Positions 29,765 to 40,332 of a stretch of DNA of 64,000 bases are shown here, one piece after another. This DNA comes from Peronospora farinosa. Its lineage: Eukaryota > Oomycota > Peronosporomycetes > Peronosporales > Peronosporaceae. The number at the start of each line of letters is the position of its first letter. Positions within the stretch are counted from its first letter, which is position 1. The position numbers and the translations under genes are program-made. The stretch is from the NCBI GenBank assembly GCA_947646735.1, contig CANTFK010000766.1:124001-188000 (forward strand), read 5' to 3'. The notes beneath the pieces are model-generated. The model ran no database searches. It had not been told where the DNA came from and was given only the letters and a program-made list of their open reading frames with translations.

Positions 29765-30859
29765 TCACGCTTCAAAGATTGCAAATTTTGCGTCTGCAAC
29801 GCCCTTCGAAATGGCAGGAATAGCGTTTGAGATATACTCGTGAATTTTCTCGCGATATCTTAATACTCCTGCCGTCGCGGCAGCTAGCACAATAGCAGTA
29901 GTACCAATAACCACGTAGCAACTGGAATTGTCATCCTGCTTGGTGACCGCCTGTTGCGTGTTCGTAAATGCAGTCGATACAGACTGCTGATACGTAGCAT
30001 CAGGCACATGTGGATTACCGCTCGCATTCTTCACTGTTTGATCCACTGACGAAGTCTGCATACTATCCTTGTTCTCAGCCTCCTGAGCAGCCAAGTGCAT
30101 CGTTTGGATCCGATAAAGTAATTGCTACAATACACACGTGAATCCCATAAGAATTATCTCATCACACTGCAATTCTAACTCGTTGTCTCTCGTACCAATT
30201 TGACTTCATCGTCCAGCATCTTGTCCTCTGCTACAAACAGCTGTGCAGCTTGAATTCCTTCCTCAGGCAGTAGCAAGTGCAACGCCATCGTCTCAGCAAC
30301 TTTCATGTATTGCTCGGTGCTAATGTCCATTCCTCCGTTCACAGTAAAAGATTCCAGCAAATCTTGTAGTACCTCTTTGGCCAGTAGTCGACGATTCATT
30401 GCGATTAAAAACTTGCAATATTGAGTTGCAATGCCACTTGGTAGTGGCGTAAACATGTTTGCAATGGCCACTACTGTCTCGACTTCATCGTCCAAATTTA
30501 GTTCGAATATTATTTGAAGATACACTGAGAGTACTCGTTCCCTACAAAATAGAATAAAAATAAATTACATTTTGTAAAAATAAATAAATAATAATTCTCA
30601 TAATAAGTACAAACACATAAAAAACCGACTCTTCCATTGTTAAAACAACCAGACAATCCCTTGACTTTTGACGCTAGTACAAAAATCATGTTAGCTACTA
30701 GGATTTTTACAATAAAAAGTAAAAACATCGGTATTTTACCGGCACCATGCGCGCTGTCAACATGCTACGACTGTCATGTAGTGCTTGAGTCCATTCTCCA
30801 CGTAAAAAGGCGTCTTCTATGGCAGAAACAGCTTCTACAGACAGTGAAGAAGAAGCCAT
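29765..30859 (-). CDS. Tail-anchored protein, at least 3 exons, possibly PEX26/PEX15-like
   Basis: The N-terminal exon starts at 30859 with MASSSLSVEAVSAIEDAFLR and continues GEWTQALHDSRSMLTARM. Exon 2 is 30541-30196 (acceptor TTTTGTAG, donor GTACGAG) and contains helical repeats (VETVVAIANMFTPLPSG, YCKFLIAMNRRLLAKEVLQDLLE). Exon 3 is 30124-29765 (acceptor TATTGTAG) and ends with a single membrane helix, CYVVIGTTAIVLAAATAGVL, followed by about 27 residues. Exons 2 and 3 join in phase. The exon 1-2 join is not resolved, and an extra small exon may exist in 30560-30740. A helical-repeat cytosolic part plus a C-terminal anchor resembles the peroxisomal receptors PEX26/PEX15, but I have no motif that proves it. 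It diverges from the SAP-like gene through a promoter carrying TACCGGT motifs. Confidence 0.6.
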
Positions 30860-31023
30860 CGCATTCGTGGAATGATGGCGACCATTTCTAACTGCGGTTG
30901 ATTGATACCGGTATACCGATATACCTGCTCCGACACCGTATCGAGCTGTCCCAGATATATACCGGTACTATTCGGTGATTGTGCAGGATTCTAGGATTCA
31001 TCCATAGGACACGACGGACTCGT
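30860..31023. promoter_or_regulatory. Divergent promoter with TACCGGTA motifs
   Basis: The 164 bp between the tail-anchored protein start and the SAP-like protein start contain GATACCGGTATACCG (30904-30918) and ATATACCGGTAC (30957-30968), plus degenerate copies between them. Both have the palindromic core TACCGGTA. Confidence 0.5.
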
Positions 31024-32260
31024 ATGGCGGATGCCGAGTCTGACATTATTCGACTGGTCAATGTGTCCCCACAGGACGTCTCGGACGAAGTTTTTGCTCA
31101 GGAGCTCAAGAAAAACCATCAGTGCAAGAAACTCCGTGCGGCCTGCACGCAGCTAGGTCTGCATCCTCAGGCCGATCCTGTCCTAAACCATAAGGATGGC
31201 TACATTCAGTTACTGATTCGATACCGACGTTCGCGGTGTGGGGAGGTAAGTACCGGACATTCGAACTCCACGACAAAACCGATGAAACGGTTTTCGAATG
31301 TCGAAGTAGGCGGTAGAACGAAACATTGTGGGATTAAATTAGTAAATGTTTTGTTCAGCCGTGCATTTATTTCACGCATGGCCGAATCTGGAATAGTACC
31401 ATCTACCGGTATTAAAGTGACTGCTACCGATGGTCGAGCGAAATATTGGAAAGATGTGGCACTAGCCTATGAAAATGGAGATCCTGAATTTCATAGAATT
31501 GCAGGTCCACCAGGACGATATGAAGGAATTGATCCAAGACTTTCACCTCATCATTCTTCCGCCATGCTTTGTTCAATCTGGAAAAATATAACAACATGTT
31601 ATGAGAAAAGTATTGCTCGTTGGACGCAATTGGGAACGGAAAATGTGGATTTTGCCCATTTCTGCAATGATGTGGATGTGTTGTATCTGTACGACAAGCT
31701 ACAGATACAACCAATTGAAGCCAATGTGGAGCAGTTACGAGCTTCCAAACGAGCAAAAACCAGAGGTTTCACGGGAAAGGGAGAATGATTCCAATAATGC
31801 CGACTCGGAGAATGAAGAGCCGTTGATGGAACGTGGAAACTTTTTGATACCATCGGAGAGCAAAGCACCTCCACAACGTCCTGTTTCCAGTGCAGATGAT
31901 CTTCAAGGATTGATGTACCGCAAGATTTTACCGGCTTCAAGTCCGGAGCCTGTATCTGACCAGCATCGAGATATTCTGGAAGGGCAGGCGTCTACCACGA
32001 GTCAAAACTCACGAACCCCGTTGAAAGAAAGCATGCAACAGGTTCTTGCTGCCACAAATGAAAAGCGTTTGCGCCTCGATGCGTATGATGGAGTCATATA
32101 CTCGTCGCAAGCTGTGCGCGATACAATGTCTGCTATCGAAGCTCTGAAGCGCGGCAATTATGATCACGCTATCATTGCTCAGGCGACAGAGAGCATGGAC
32201 GCTATCGTGCAGGTCTGGCTTCGAGAGCTGAACAAGGCCGGGCAAGCAAGAGTACCATAG
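31024..32260 (+). CDS. SAP-like/trihelix-like protein, reading frame interrupted once
   Basis: From the ATG at 31024 one frame runs to 31788: residues 1-75 include KLRAACTQLGLHPQADPVLN, a SAP-like helix pair. Further on, RAKYWKDVALAYENGDPEFH and SSAMLCSIWKNITTCYEKSI, then DFAHFCNDVDVLYLYDKLQ form a trihelix/SANT-like block that may bind DNA. A second frame takes over at about 31,740-31,790 and runs to 32260 (SNNADSENEEPLMERGNFLI ... MDAIVQVWLRELNKAG), rich in acidic and polar residues with a helical end. The shift is one base and no GT-AG intron explains it, so it is either a real disruption or a sequence error. A perfect donor-like GTAAGT at 31246 gives no in-phase intron that I can find. 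I do not know this protein's function. Confidence 0.6.
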
Positions 32261-32498
32261 ATCATTTCACAACGCATGTCTTGATCTAGCTTCCCCGTAG
32301 TGCTTGAACTGTCATGCATTTCTTTCCATTGTACATGATGCAAGACGATATCATCGCGTTATAGAAATAGTTTACAGCTCTTAGCTGTATTCCTAAAAAA
32401 GTGATGCAGTTTTTTTATTTTACCAGATACTTTCCATTACAATATACCGGTATTGGCTGGTTGGTCTCAGTACCGTATTCTATTCACTTCATTTTACC
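32261..32498 (+). promoter_or_regulatory. HIS4 upstream region with TACCGGTA motif
   Basis: The motif TATACCGGTATT lies at 32443-32454, about 45 bp before the HIS4 start. Confidence 0.45.
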
Positions 32499-33945
32499 AT
32501 GTTGATCCCCGAATTCTCCTTTCAATGGTTGACCACGCGCGACGCGCAATGTTCATTACTACGTCGTCTAAGTACTGTAGGACTTGTATCTGTCAGTTTA
32601 TTAACTCATCAGCTGCAGGAATTGGCGCCACTCGACCAAAAACCGCAGGATTTGACACTAAAGACGTCGCTACTGGATACACGCACATTATTGGGTCCAT
32701 TTTCAATTGAAATGCTCGAAATAATCACCATGTGGCTGGACCAAGGGATAAAAAAGGTGTTAATCGATACTGTATCGAGTGAAGACGTGGATTTGGAGCG
32801 CGTGGTCATTGCAGTGTCGGAATTACCGGCCAATCGAGTGATTGTACGCCTTCCTGTGTCGTCTCTTGACTCGAATCAAGTGATGAAACTGGCAGAAACG
32901 CTTAATGAGATTGAAGACTATTGCAAGTGGTGTGGTGCTTGTTATTGATTCCATGACATTGGCTCAAGATGATGGATTCGAAGCTCTGGTTACGAGTCTG
33001 GAAACGTTAAGGAAGAGCGTGGATGAAGGATACTTTTTTGCTGTCGAGATGAGTACAGGACCGAGAGAGGGCTATCATTATGAGAGCGTTTTTGCTAAGA
33101 TTAAGGAATTGCACCATAAAAACATCCACATTGTGGCTCCGGGATATTGTTACGAAGAAGGAGAGAAGAAGAGGGATTTGGTGATGGGAGATGGACAAGT
33201 GGTCGTAGATGCTGCATTGTCGTTCGTGCAATGTCTACGGACGGATCGACCTGATGGGTTGTTTACGACAGTTGTGGCAGATGAAGCTGGCATTGCTTTA
33301 GGACTGGTGTACTCGAGTGCGGAGAGTATTGTGGCTGCTCTAGAGAGTGGACGTGGCGTCTACTACTCTCGATCACGTGGTGGCCTTTGGAAAAAGGGTG
33401 AGAGCAGTGGCAACGCACAGTCGCTGATCCAGATCGACATGGACTGCGACAGCGACGCGCTACGCTTTACGGTGAACCAGACAGGTGCTGGTTTTTGCCA
33501 CCTTAATACCCGCACATGCTGGGGTCACGACGGCGGCCTTCGTGCGCTAGAGAATATGCTTTCCAGCCGCCATGAGAACGCACCTGCCGGGTCGTATACG
33601 AAGCGCCTGTTTGAAGATGCAGAGCTACTACGTAACAAACTTGTAGAGGAAGCCCAGGAACTTGCAGAAGCTGAATCAATCTCCGATGTCGCTGGAGAGG
33701 CTGCTGATGTCATGTACTTCGCCATGGTGCGCTGTGTGGCCGCAGGCTGTAAGCTTAGCGACGTCGAGGTACGGCACCTCGTTTCTTTCTGATGTGACTT
33801 TTGGTTTGGCTAATGCTTTCTGGTATTGTTTTGACAGAAAATGCTCGACAAGCGCGCCTTAAAGGTAAAGAGACGACCTGGTAACTCGAAGGCGTACCGC
33901 ATCGCAGCTGCTAACGAGATTTTAAACACCAAAGACGACTCTTAA
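32499..33945 (+). CDS. HIS4: Histidine biosynthesis bifunctional protein HisI-HisE (HIS4-type N-terminal half), with one frame break
   Basis: Catalyses steps 2 and 3 of histidine synthesis: phosphoribosyl-ATP pyrophosphohydrolase and phosphoribosyl-AMP cyclohydrolase. The layout matches fungal His4 without its dehydrogenase: a non-catalytic N-terminal region (32499-32900), then RTDRPDGLFTTVVADEAGIA, LGLVYSSAESI, GRGVYYSRSRGGLWKKGESSG, DCDSDALRFTV and GFCHLNTRTCWG (cyclohydrolase). SYTKRLFEDAELLRNKLVEE and EAADVMYFAMVR (pyrophosphohydrolase) follow. A final intron (33769-33837, GTACGG...GACAG) joins DVE to KMLDKRALKVKRRPGN, ending at 33945. The frame shifts by one base at about 32,905: the upstream frame ends in a stop at about 32,948 and the conserved domains begin in the next frame. 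Removing one base near GAGATTGAAG would restore a normal family sequence. This is therefore either a lesion or an assembly error. Confidence 0.85.
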
Positions 33946-34244
33946 CAGCGCAGCGTCGACGGTACACAACCAGAGAGCTAGAGATAAAAGAAATACAAGC
34001 CACTTCATCTATTCGAGTCCTAGAAAACCCCATGGATAGAGCCAAAAGAAAGAGTGATGCGAGAACCATTCGTCCAAATGTTTTTCTCGTGTTTCTTCGG
34101 GCAGTTCACGTATAGAAGTGCTTCTTCCATCAAAGTCCCTCTTACTTCCATATCGTCTTCCACACACTACCTCATGTGCTGATAGTTGATAGAAGATCCA
34201 AGTGCTGTAGAGTATCAAGTCAGAAAAGACTGCTTCTTCCCAAT

Positions 34245-34812
34245 TTATTCGTCATACTCTTCATCGTCCACGTGAGCATCTTCCATCACCTCTTCTTCCT
34301 CTTCTTCTTCTTGCTCCTCCTCTTCCTCCTCTTCCTCTTCCTCCTCTTGAGCAAATTTCGACCAGTCAATGTGGTGGTATAGACGCTAGAACATCATATT
34401 GTATCAATATGTTAGCACCATGACAAAAAAACCTCTTTATAATTGTATACAACATTATACGTACGCCACGATTATTGGCTTCCCAAATGTAATTCGTAGC
34501 GGACCCATACACCCCCTCTGCTACGAGGGCGGCGATCAATACCGTAGTCACATAAACAGGTGTGCTCTTCATAAACACCTTGTAGAGACCATCAAATGCT
34601 CCTTTTCCATTTAAAGACGATTGTTTTGTAGCCATCGATCGAATGCCTTGGCGTTTGGCCTGCACAGCTGCGGATCGGATCGATCGGCTCCACATTTCTT
34701 GTCTCTTTTTGTATAATGTGCGGTCCGAAAGGGTCCTAAACTTCAAGCGACCTTCAAACAACATAATGGTAGATTGGGCTGTTGACCGGTTGGTAAATTG
34801 GGCAACGGACAA
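34245..34812 (-). CDS. QCR9: Cytochrome bc1 complex subunit 9 (QCR9), with long acidic tail, 2 exons
   Basis: Small single-helix subunit of mitochondrial complex III. The core GLYKVFMKSTPVYVTTVLIA, ALVAEGVYGSATNYIWEANN matches the UCR_9.5kD family (short N-terminus, one membrane helix, then a WE-N-G motif). Exon 1 ends at 34465 with NNRG, the intron is 34464-34386 (GTACGT...TTCTAG) and exon 2 is 34385-34245 with RLYHHIDWSKFAQ. A run of about 25 residues, almost all glutamate, follows, then DAHVDDEEYDE. The acidic tail is not a normal feature of this family. The start is uncertain: the frame is open from 34812, but MWSRSIRSAAVQAKRQGIRS (start 34695) looks like a mitochondrial targeting sequence and may be the true N-terminus. 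Confidence 0.82.
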
Positions 34813-35007
34813 AGAGCCGTTTTTTTTTCTTTGACTGGGATTCAGTATGCAAAAAGGGGGGGAGAGGGGAAATTGATTTAAATGAAAATTGCGCGCGAGA
34901 TCAAGTCGAAAGAATAGCGAAAAATTACAAAGGGGAGTTTTGAGTCACCCACAAGAGGGCGCGGAGAATACCGGTTGCACATTTTAGTTGACACGTTGAA
35001 TTGCTTG
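34813..35007. promoter_or_regulatory. Divergent QCR9/disordered-protein promoter with TACCGGT motif
   Basis: ATACCGGTT lies at 34968-34976, in the 195 bp between opposed coding regions. A poly-A/G tract and AT-rich DNA lie at about 34835-34905. Confidence 0.4.
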
Positions 35008-36102
35008 ATGAAACCTCTTGGCACCACAGGAAGTAAACGACGACGGTCTGTGTCTGTATCACCACCTCGTCCACTTACACGTGATGATACGACTGTCATT
35101 AGCTGGAAAAAGAGGCGACTAGAACCATTAATAAATGATAAAAAACGACCAAAGAGTCGAAACTCAACGTCGATGACGAAACGACAACGAAGTGTGACGG
35201 TAGTAGAAGACAAGACACTGGAGAGAGAGAATAAGAATGACAAACATGAGAGTAAACGACGTCGAAAAGGAGACGACCGGACTTCGATCTCACCTCCTCT
35301 TATTCTACCAACATCACCACCAGCTAATTTAAGTGAAAGACATTCATTAACATTACAGACACAGAAAGGTACTGAAGAAAAGGAGAAGGAAGAGGAGGAA
35401 GAAAAGGAAGAAGAAAAGGCGAGGTTTCCACCGTCTCCCATTGTCATTCCTTCTCTTCAACTAAAAGAAGAAGAAGAAGAAGAAGAGATTTCTAAAGAAA
35501 ACAGGAGAAATGAGGACACTAACGTGGACAAGATCATTGTCAGGTCACAAGACAGTGACACTGATCTTGTAACAACTCCTTGTGTCAATTTTGAGACTGC
35601 TAATGTCCATTGCAGTCAAAAATCATCACAGAAGAAGGAGATCGATCATGATACATCTCTCCGTGCTATTCAGGAAACACCTCCTCCTTCAGCTCGGATG
35701 CTCGATCGAAAGAATCCACCACCGCCGCCGAAACGACCAAAACGTCGTCATTATGGTGGTATTATCTACACACGGACTTATCCACGCTTGGCGTTGTCTC
35801 CACTTGTAGATGACTCCCCACCCGCTTCTCCGCGGGTGTTTCGATCACTGGAGAACGAGTTTGCCTTTGCTATGCAAGACACACCCGAAATCCGACCACG
35901 GATACGACCGGCGCCAAGAATGGCACGAGGTTCACGACGGTCGACACGAGCAGGATCTTCACGAGCTCAAAGGTCGTTGGACACTCCTACCTCGACGATG
36001 GTATTGAGGTCACGACAGTTGAATCCGAGCTTGAGTGTAGATGGCGGGAAACCTGAGAATCAACGTGAACGAGAACAACGTGATGCTCAACGTCGACAAT
36101 GA
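35008..36102 (+). CDS. Disordered, basic/proline-rich protein, 364 aa, probably nuclear
   Basis: The first ATG of this frame is at 35008. The protein is almost wholly low-complexity: several basic nuclear-signal-like clusters (GSKRRRSVSVSPPRP, SWKKRRLEP, SKRRRKGDD, PPPPPKRPKRRHYGG), glutamate/lysine runs (about residues 120-140 and 155-165), and SP/TP phosphosites. It ends with an RS/RG-rich tail including RPRIRPAPRMARGSRRSTRA. No folded domain is visible. It starts 195 bp from the divergent QCR9 gene. A role in chromatin or RNA metabolism is a guess. Confidence 0.65.
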   Translation: MKPLGTTGSKRRRSVSVSPPRPLTRDDTTVISWKKRRLEPLINDKKRPKSRNSTSMTKRQRSVTVVEDKTLERENKNDKHESKRRRKGDDRTSISPPLILPTSPPANLSERHSLTLQTQKGTEEKEKEEEEEKEEEKARFPPSPIVIPSLQLKEEEEEEEISKENRRNEDTNVDKIIVRSQDSDTDLVTTPCVNFETANVHCSQKSSQKKEIDHDTSLRAIQETPPPSARMLDRKNPPPPPKRPKRRHYGGIIYTRTYPRLALSPLVDDSPPASPRVFRSLENEFAFAMQDTPEIRPRIRPAPRMARGSRRSTRAGSSRAQRSLDTPTSTMVLRSRQLNPSLSVDGGKPENQREREQRDAQRRQ

Positions 36103-36337
36103 GGAGGGAGGGACGTGTTGGAAGTGAGTGAGTGGCCGAGCGACGCTCCATGGCCGGGTTCGATTTAAGTACTTTTAATGTTAGCTTTAGTCTTATTTCT
36201 AGGAATTAGGAGCCGAGATAGCAATCTAGACACTTGTAGTTTTACTATATGAACGCACTAATTTCATTGTTTTTTACTATAAAAGCATGTTTTTACACGA
36301 ATTCGCGAAACGTTAAACGTTAGTAGCCATTCAAATA

Positions 36338-36793
36338 ATGAAGGTCCTTCTGATCAATGAAGGTACATTAAGCGATATGGAGGTGCTCAAGCTCATGCAG
36401 GAACGCAAAGAGCAGCGTATACACAAGTCAGCCATGGTTGAGTATGCAGAACGCAACTGGATGGATCACAAGGTGCTTAAATTCCTGACGCAGAGCCACT
36501 CGCAATGCTCGACACTAAGTGCGAGCTGCATTCAGGACTTCCTCAAGGAACTTGCCCAGGCGAAGCTATCGGCGTTGACCTCGGCTGAAAAGCTGCAATT
36601 CATCAATCACATCCCTACAGAGCTTGTGGATATTCATTTGATCGTCGAGGACTGTGCTGGACGCTTTTCAGAGACGCAAGTGGACGAGCTCATTCGAATT
36701 GTCGAGCGTACACTTGCAGTAGAGCTGATAAAACAGCGACGGAATGCCGAGACTGCACAGACTGAAGGCATGGCTGGAGAGGTAGAGGAGTAA
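36338..36793 (+). CDS. RPC9: RNA polymerase III subunit RPC9 (CRCP/RPC17), 151 aa
   Basis: RPC9 pairs with RPC8 to form the stalk of RNA polymerase III. The protein begins with a conserved LSDMEVLKLMQERKEQR helix and continues with VLKFLTQSHSQCSTLSASCI, QDFLKELAQAKLSALTSAEK, LQFINHIPTELVDIHLIVED and CAGRFSETQVDELIRIVERT. This is the HRDC-like RPB4/RPC9 fold in the usual order and length. Single exon, short acidic end. The gap to the preceding gene is 235 bp. Confidence 0.88.
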   Translation: MKVLLINEGTLSDMEVLKLMQERKEQRIHKSAMVEYAERNWMDHKVLKFLTQSHSQCSTLSASCIQDFLKELAQAKLSALTSAEKLQFINHIPTELVDIHLIVEDCAGRFSETQVDELIRIVERTLAVELIKQRRNAETAQTEGMAGEVEE

Positions 36794-37176
36794 AGAGTAG
36801 CTGGCTGCAATAGGAAGCTCACCACACGTAAAATAGAGACAAAATGCACGGGTTGGTGCCTTGAAACCTAGAGGTCAATTGCTCGTGTTGTCATGGTCAC
36901 CTTTCGTTGCAGCCGATCGTCACTACGAACAGAATGCAAGCATCAGAATGGCATCTGCTCAAATAGCACCAACCCACCTTTCGACGAACAATTTCTAGCA
37001 AGAATCGTGTACGATAAGATAAGAGATACCCGATCACCTGGGCTCGATCAGCGGATTCCTCGGCTATCTGCTATGATCTGAGCTAGTGTGGTAAGTCCTT
37101 CGCGCCATTCGTTGAATGTCTGTCTAGAGCCTGTGTGGATGTGCACAAGGTAAGTTGAACGATATAGTGTTGATGC

Positions 37177-39019
37177 TTACTGGGAACTGGTGGCGCGCGC
37201 GGTCTGCACAGCGGATCGAGCTTCAGGGAACATGCCGACGTACTCCTGCGACGATAGGTACCTAACACTAATTTGACGCTTGTTGAACCAACGGCCATGC
37301 AGCTTCTTGGCGGCCGATACAGCACTGCTCACGTTGCCAAACAGCACGTATACGAGACCGCCCTGTTTCTCCTTCTCGACGTACGTGTGCAGCACAGGTC
37401 CGTACTGCCCGCACTCTTCTTCGACGTCCTGCTGGATCTCTGCAGACCACTCTGGGTTCCCGCTCTTCTGTTCCTGGTACACATCGAACATATTCTTCAC
37501 CACAAGGCAAAACGATTCACTTCCTTCAATCTCCGTCGATGACATCAGCGCAGCCGCCTGTTCCGCTCGCTGCGCGGCAGTTGCTGCCATGCTGTTGGTA
37601 AACTCAGCGGCTGCGGAGTATCCCCCAACAGTTCCAACGCTACCTCCCATGAACGTAGGAAACAAGTTCACGTCGCTTCCAGCAAGCTTTGCCATCAGTG
37701 CCGAGCGTGATTGTGCGTTCATACTTAGTCCAGTGCCTTCATCGTCCTCTAGCTTCCATCGCCCACCTGTAGCATCGTTCTCCGCGCCGCTTGCGCCCAC
37801 CCCACCTACACTTCTGTTTCCGCCACCCACCGCATTTTCGTTCACTGGACCAAGACGCAAGTAGTTGCCTGCTAGCTCAAGCCCATTGCCTTTGGACAAC
37901 GCAAAGTTAGCTTCCTGTGGGCTACTGAACTGGATAAAGCTAAATCCCTTGGAGCGACCCATTTCGTCGCGATTGATAGTCACCGACAGTACTTCACCAA
38001 ACGACTGGAACACGATCCGTAAATCATCTTCCGTTATGTTCGTGTGGAGGTTGCCACAATAGATTCGACTCGCCGCAGATAACGCCGATGCTGACATTCC
38101 AGCACCAGCAATCACACCAGCCAGACCTGCACCAGAAGCATCAACTGTTAGAGGTGTTGAGGTTGCTGCAGTGGCATTCATGACTGAATCCTTCTTGGCA
38201 GCAAAGTTCTTTTCAGCTTCCGAAGCCTTGATCATAATTGGGAATGACTGAAAATCCGGTACTACACCATTCATCAATAGAACCTTCGGCACATCTTCCA
38301 AATTTGACAGCTCAACGTACGCAAAACCCTTGGAACGGTTCGTAAACTTGTCACGAATCAACAACACACTCTCCACCTTACCAGTCTTTGTAAAAAACCG
38401 CTGCAGGTCTTTCTCTCGAACCTTTTGAGTCAATTGTCCGACAAAAACTGTACGGTGATCGCGCGTCAACTCCATCAATTCACGCTGCTTTGCACGTTCC
38501 GCACGTTCCGCAGACGTACTGCGCTCTCTCTCTTCTTTAGGAGGAGCTGAACGGGACCGACTCTTGCTCTTGCGTTTCTTCCGAGACGTCCGTTCTCTAC
38601 TACGACTGTGACTGCGTTCTCTCCCTCGTCGGGAGCTTCCACGACTGCGACGAGGAGAGCGAGAACGTGAACGAGAACGACGAGAACGTCGTCGATTCTT
38701 TGAGTGAGAACGAGAGCGGTCTCGATGCCGACGACGTGAGTGACTGGGACTACGTGTCCTACTACGACGACGTAATGAACGACGTGACTCTTCTTCTGGT
38801 TGTTCCAGTCGTTTGTCCGTGTCTTGCTTGGACTAGAAGAACGTATAGATAATCAACATAATATGTTAGGTTTAAAGTACGATAACTTGAGCAATACGAC
38901 AGAGATGAAACGTATAGTTGCACTGCTAGATAGCTTCGCATCTCCTCTTTCCATAGACGTACGTTAATTGCAGATTTAATGTCGTCATGCAGCACTGGAT
39001 CGATATCTTCATCCGCCAT
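37177..39019 (-). CDS. RBM39: RBM39/CAPER-type splicing factor (RS domain plus three RRMs), 2 exons
   Basis: Serine/arginine-rich RNA-binding splicing factor. Exon 1 (39019-38963) encodes MADEDIDPVLHDDIKSAIN. The intron is 38962-38833 (GTACGT...TTCTAG) and exon 2 is 38832-37177, giving about 570 residues. The RS domain (RSRTRSPSHSRRRHRDRSRS and so on) covers about residues 30-120. RRM1 has RTVFVGQLTQKV and KGFAYVEL. RRM2 has RIYCGNLHTNITEDDLRIVF and KGFSFIQF. The U2AF-homology RRM3 has SFCLVVKNMFDVYQEQ, VEEECGQYGPVLHTYVE and GGLVYVLFGN. Order and spacing are those of RBM39. The start lies 171 bp from the divergent PDAP1 gene. Confidence 0.93.
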
Positions 39020-39190
39020 GGTCGCACTTGCTTTTGAGGGCGCGCAAAAGTTTTGAGGATGCAATTCATTGAACACCATGCAATTCAAACCTGTAGTCCA
39101 GTATATCCTCTCTTTTGTCATAGATGTGGTCTTGATGTGTGCCACATAAACGAAACGAATAACGTCACAGAAGCCAATCCAAACACGACG

Positions 39191-40137
39191 ATGCGAGATA
39201 CAGGCAAGACAGGAGGCAAACCCGGTGCCGCCGGTGGTAAAGGACGAAAGAGACGTGAGAAAGGTGCAGCTCGTAAGTTTGTGACGTCGTTGGAGGAGAT
39301 AACAGCGCGTGATGAGCAGGAAGAGCAGAAACAAAACGCTCGTAAGGCTCGTCGTGAAGATGGAGACGAAGGAAGCGATGAGTCGGAAGATGAGAGTAAT
39401 TCCGAAGAAGAAGGAGAAGAACTGGTGGCCTTTGAGCGTGTACAGAGTAACTCGCTGTTTGGGTTTTCTCAAAAGGCAGACGGTCCTTTGTTGCAACAGG
39501 AGAAGAAGGTCGGGTTTGCTGCAATTGCCAAGACAAAGAACCCGAATTCCAAGAAGAATAGCAGTAAAGTGATGAAGGCAAAAGATATGGATGAGAATGC
39601 AGCTCCACAAGAACTGAGTCGACGAGAACGAGAGGCTATTGAGAAGGAACGGGCTGCAGCTTATTATCTAAAGAAACATTTGGCTGGAGAGACGGATGAA
39701 GCGAAGAAAGACTTGGCAAGATTGGCTGAGGTCAAGCGTCGTCGTGAAGAGGCTGAAAAACGCAAGGAAGAGGAAGAAGCTGGTACGTGGGAGAAAGAAG
39801 CGGTGATGTTGGGGGTGTAGTGAACGGGTTTATATTGACTTTTGGTGTGTTTCTAGCTGCTGCGGAACGTGCAAAGGGCGGCAAAAAGGTGCACGTCAAG
39901 GACAATGGTAAGTGATGCATGTGATAAAGAGTGGAGCAAGCTGCTGTTCATGATTTGTGTACTGACTATATGCTTATTGCGATTGCTCTAGATGATCCTT
40001 TGGATGCTCGTGCCATTAAGGCGCTTAAGCCGGCGGTTCTGAAGGAGAAGCTTAAGGAACGCGACTTGTCGACGCAGGGGCAGAAAAAGGAGCTCATCCA
40101 GCGTCTTATTGACTACGAGAATGAGCGTGCTTTATAG
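39191..40137 (+). CDS. PDAP1/HASP28-family phosphoprotein with C-terminal SAP-like helix, 3 exons
   Basis: Exons 39191-39782, 39857-39907 and 39992-40137 join in phase (introns GTACGT...TTCTAG and GTAAGT...CTCTAG). The highly charged protein has a Gly/Lys-rich start (KTGGKPGAAGGKGRKRREKG), an acidic middle, then LFGFSQKADGPLLQQ and ELSRREREAIEKERAAAYYL, KKHLAGETDEAKKDLARLAE. This is the conserved core of the 28-kDa heat- and acid-stable phosphoprotein family. The last exon adds ALKPAVLKEKLKERDLSTQG and QKKELIQRLIDYE, a SAP-like motif that may bind nucleic acid and is absent from animal PDAP1 as far as I recall. Cellular role uncertain. Confidence 0.85.
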
Positions 40138-40171
40138 AGGGCCGTGCTCAGTATGCCGTCCATGTAGACGA

Positions 40172-40194
40172 CAATCAATCAATCAATCAATCGC
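40172..40194. repeat. (AATC)n tetranucleotide microsatellite
   Basis: About five tandem AATC units in the 3' region of the PDAP1 gene. Confidence 0.85.
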
Positions 40195-40332
40195 AATGTC
40201 CATTTGGTCATTCATGGTCTGTAGCCATGTTGTCTGTCTCATTATGAATACAATTGGCCAAAAAGAACTTGTTTTGAGCCAATCAAGTCGTTCTGATCCG
40301 AATAAGCTCACCCATACAATAATCCAAACAAC

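Noticed and set aside
31246..31358. Possible intron in the SAP-like gene (GTAAGT donor, TTCAG acceptor)
   Set aside because: Its 113 bp length would shift the downstream frame, yet the downstream trihelix-like segment is in phase with the upstream frame without splicing.
32881..32930. Small intron explaining the HIS4 frame break
   Set aside because: The only GT..AG pair with a fit here is 48 bp, a multiple of three, so it cannot change the frame. A one-base indel explains it better.
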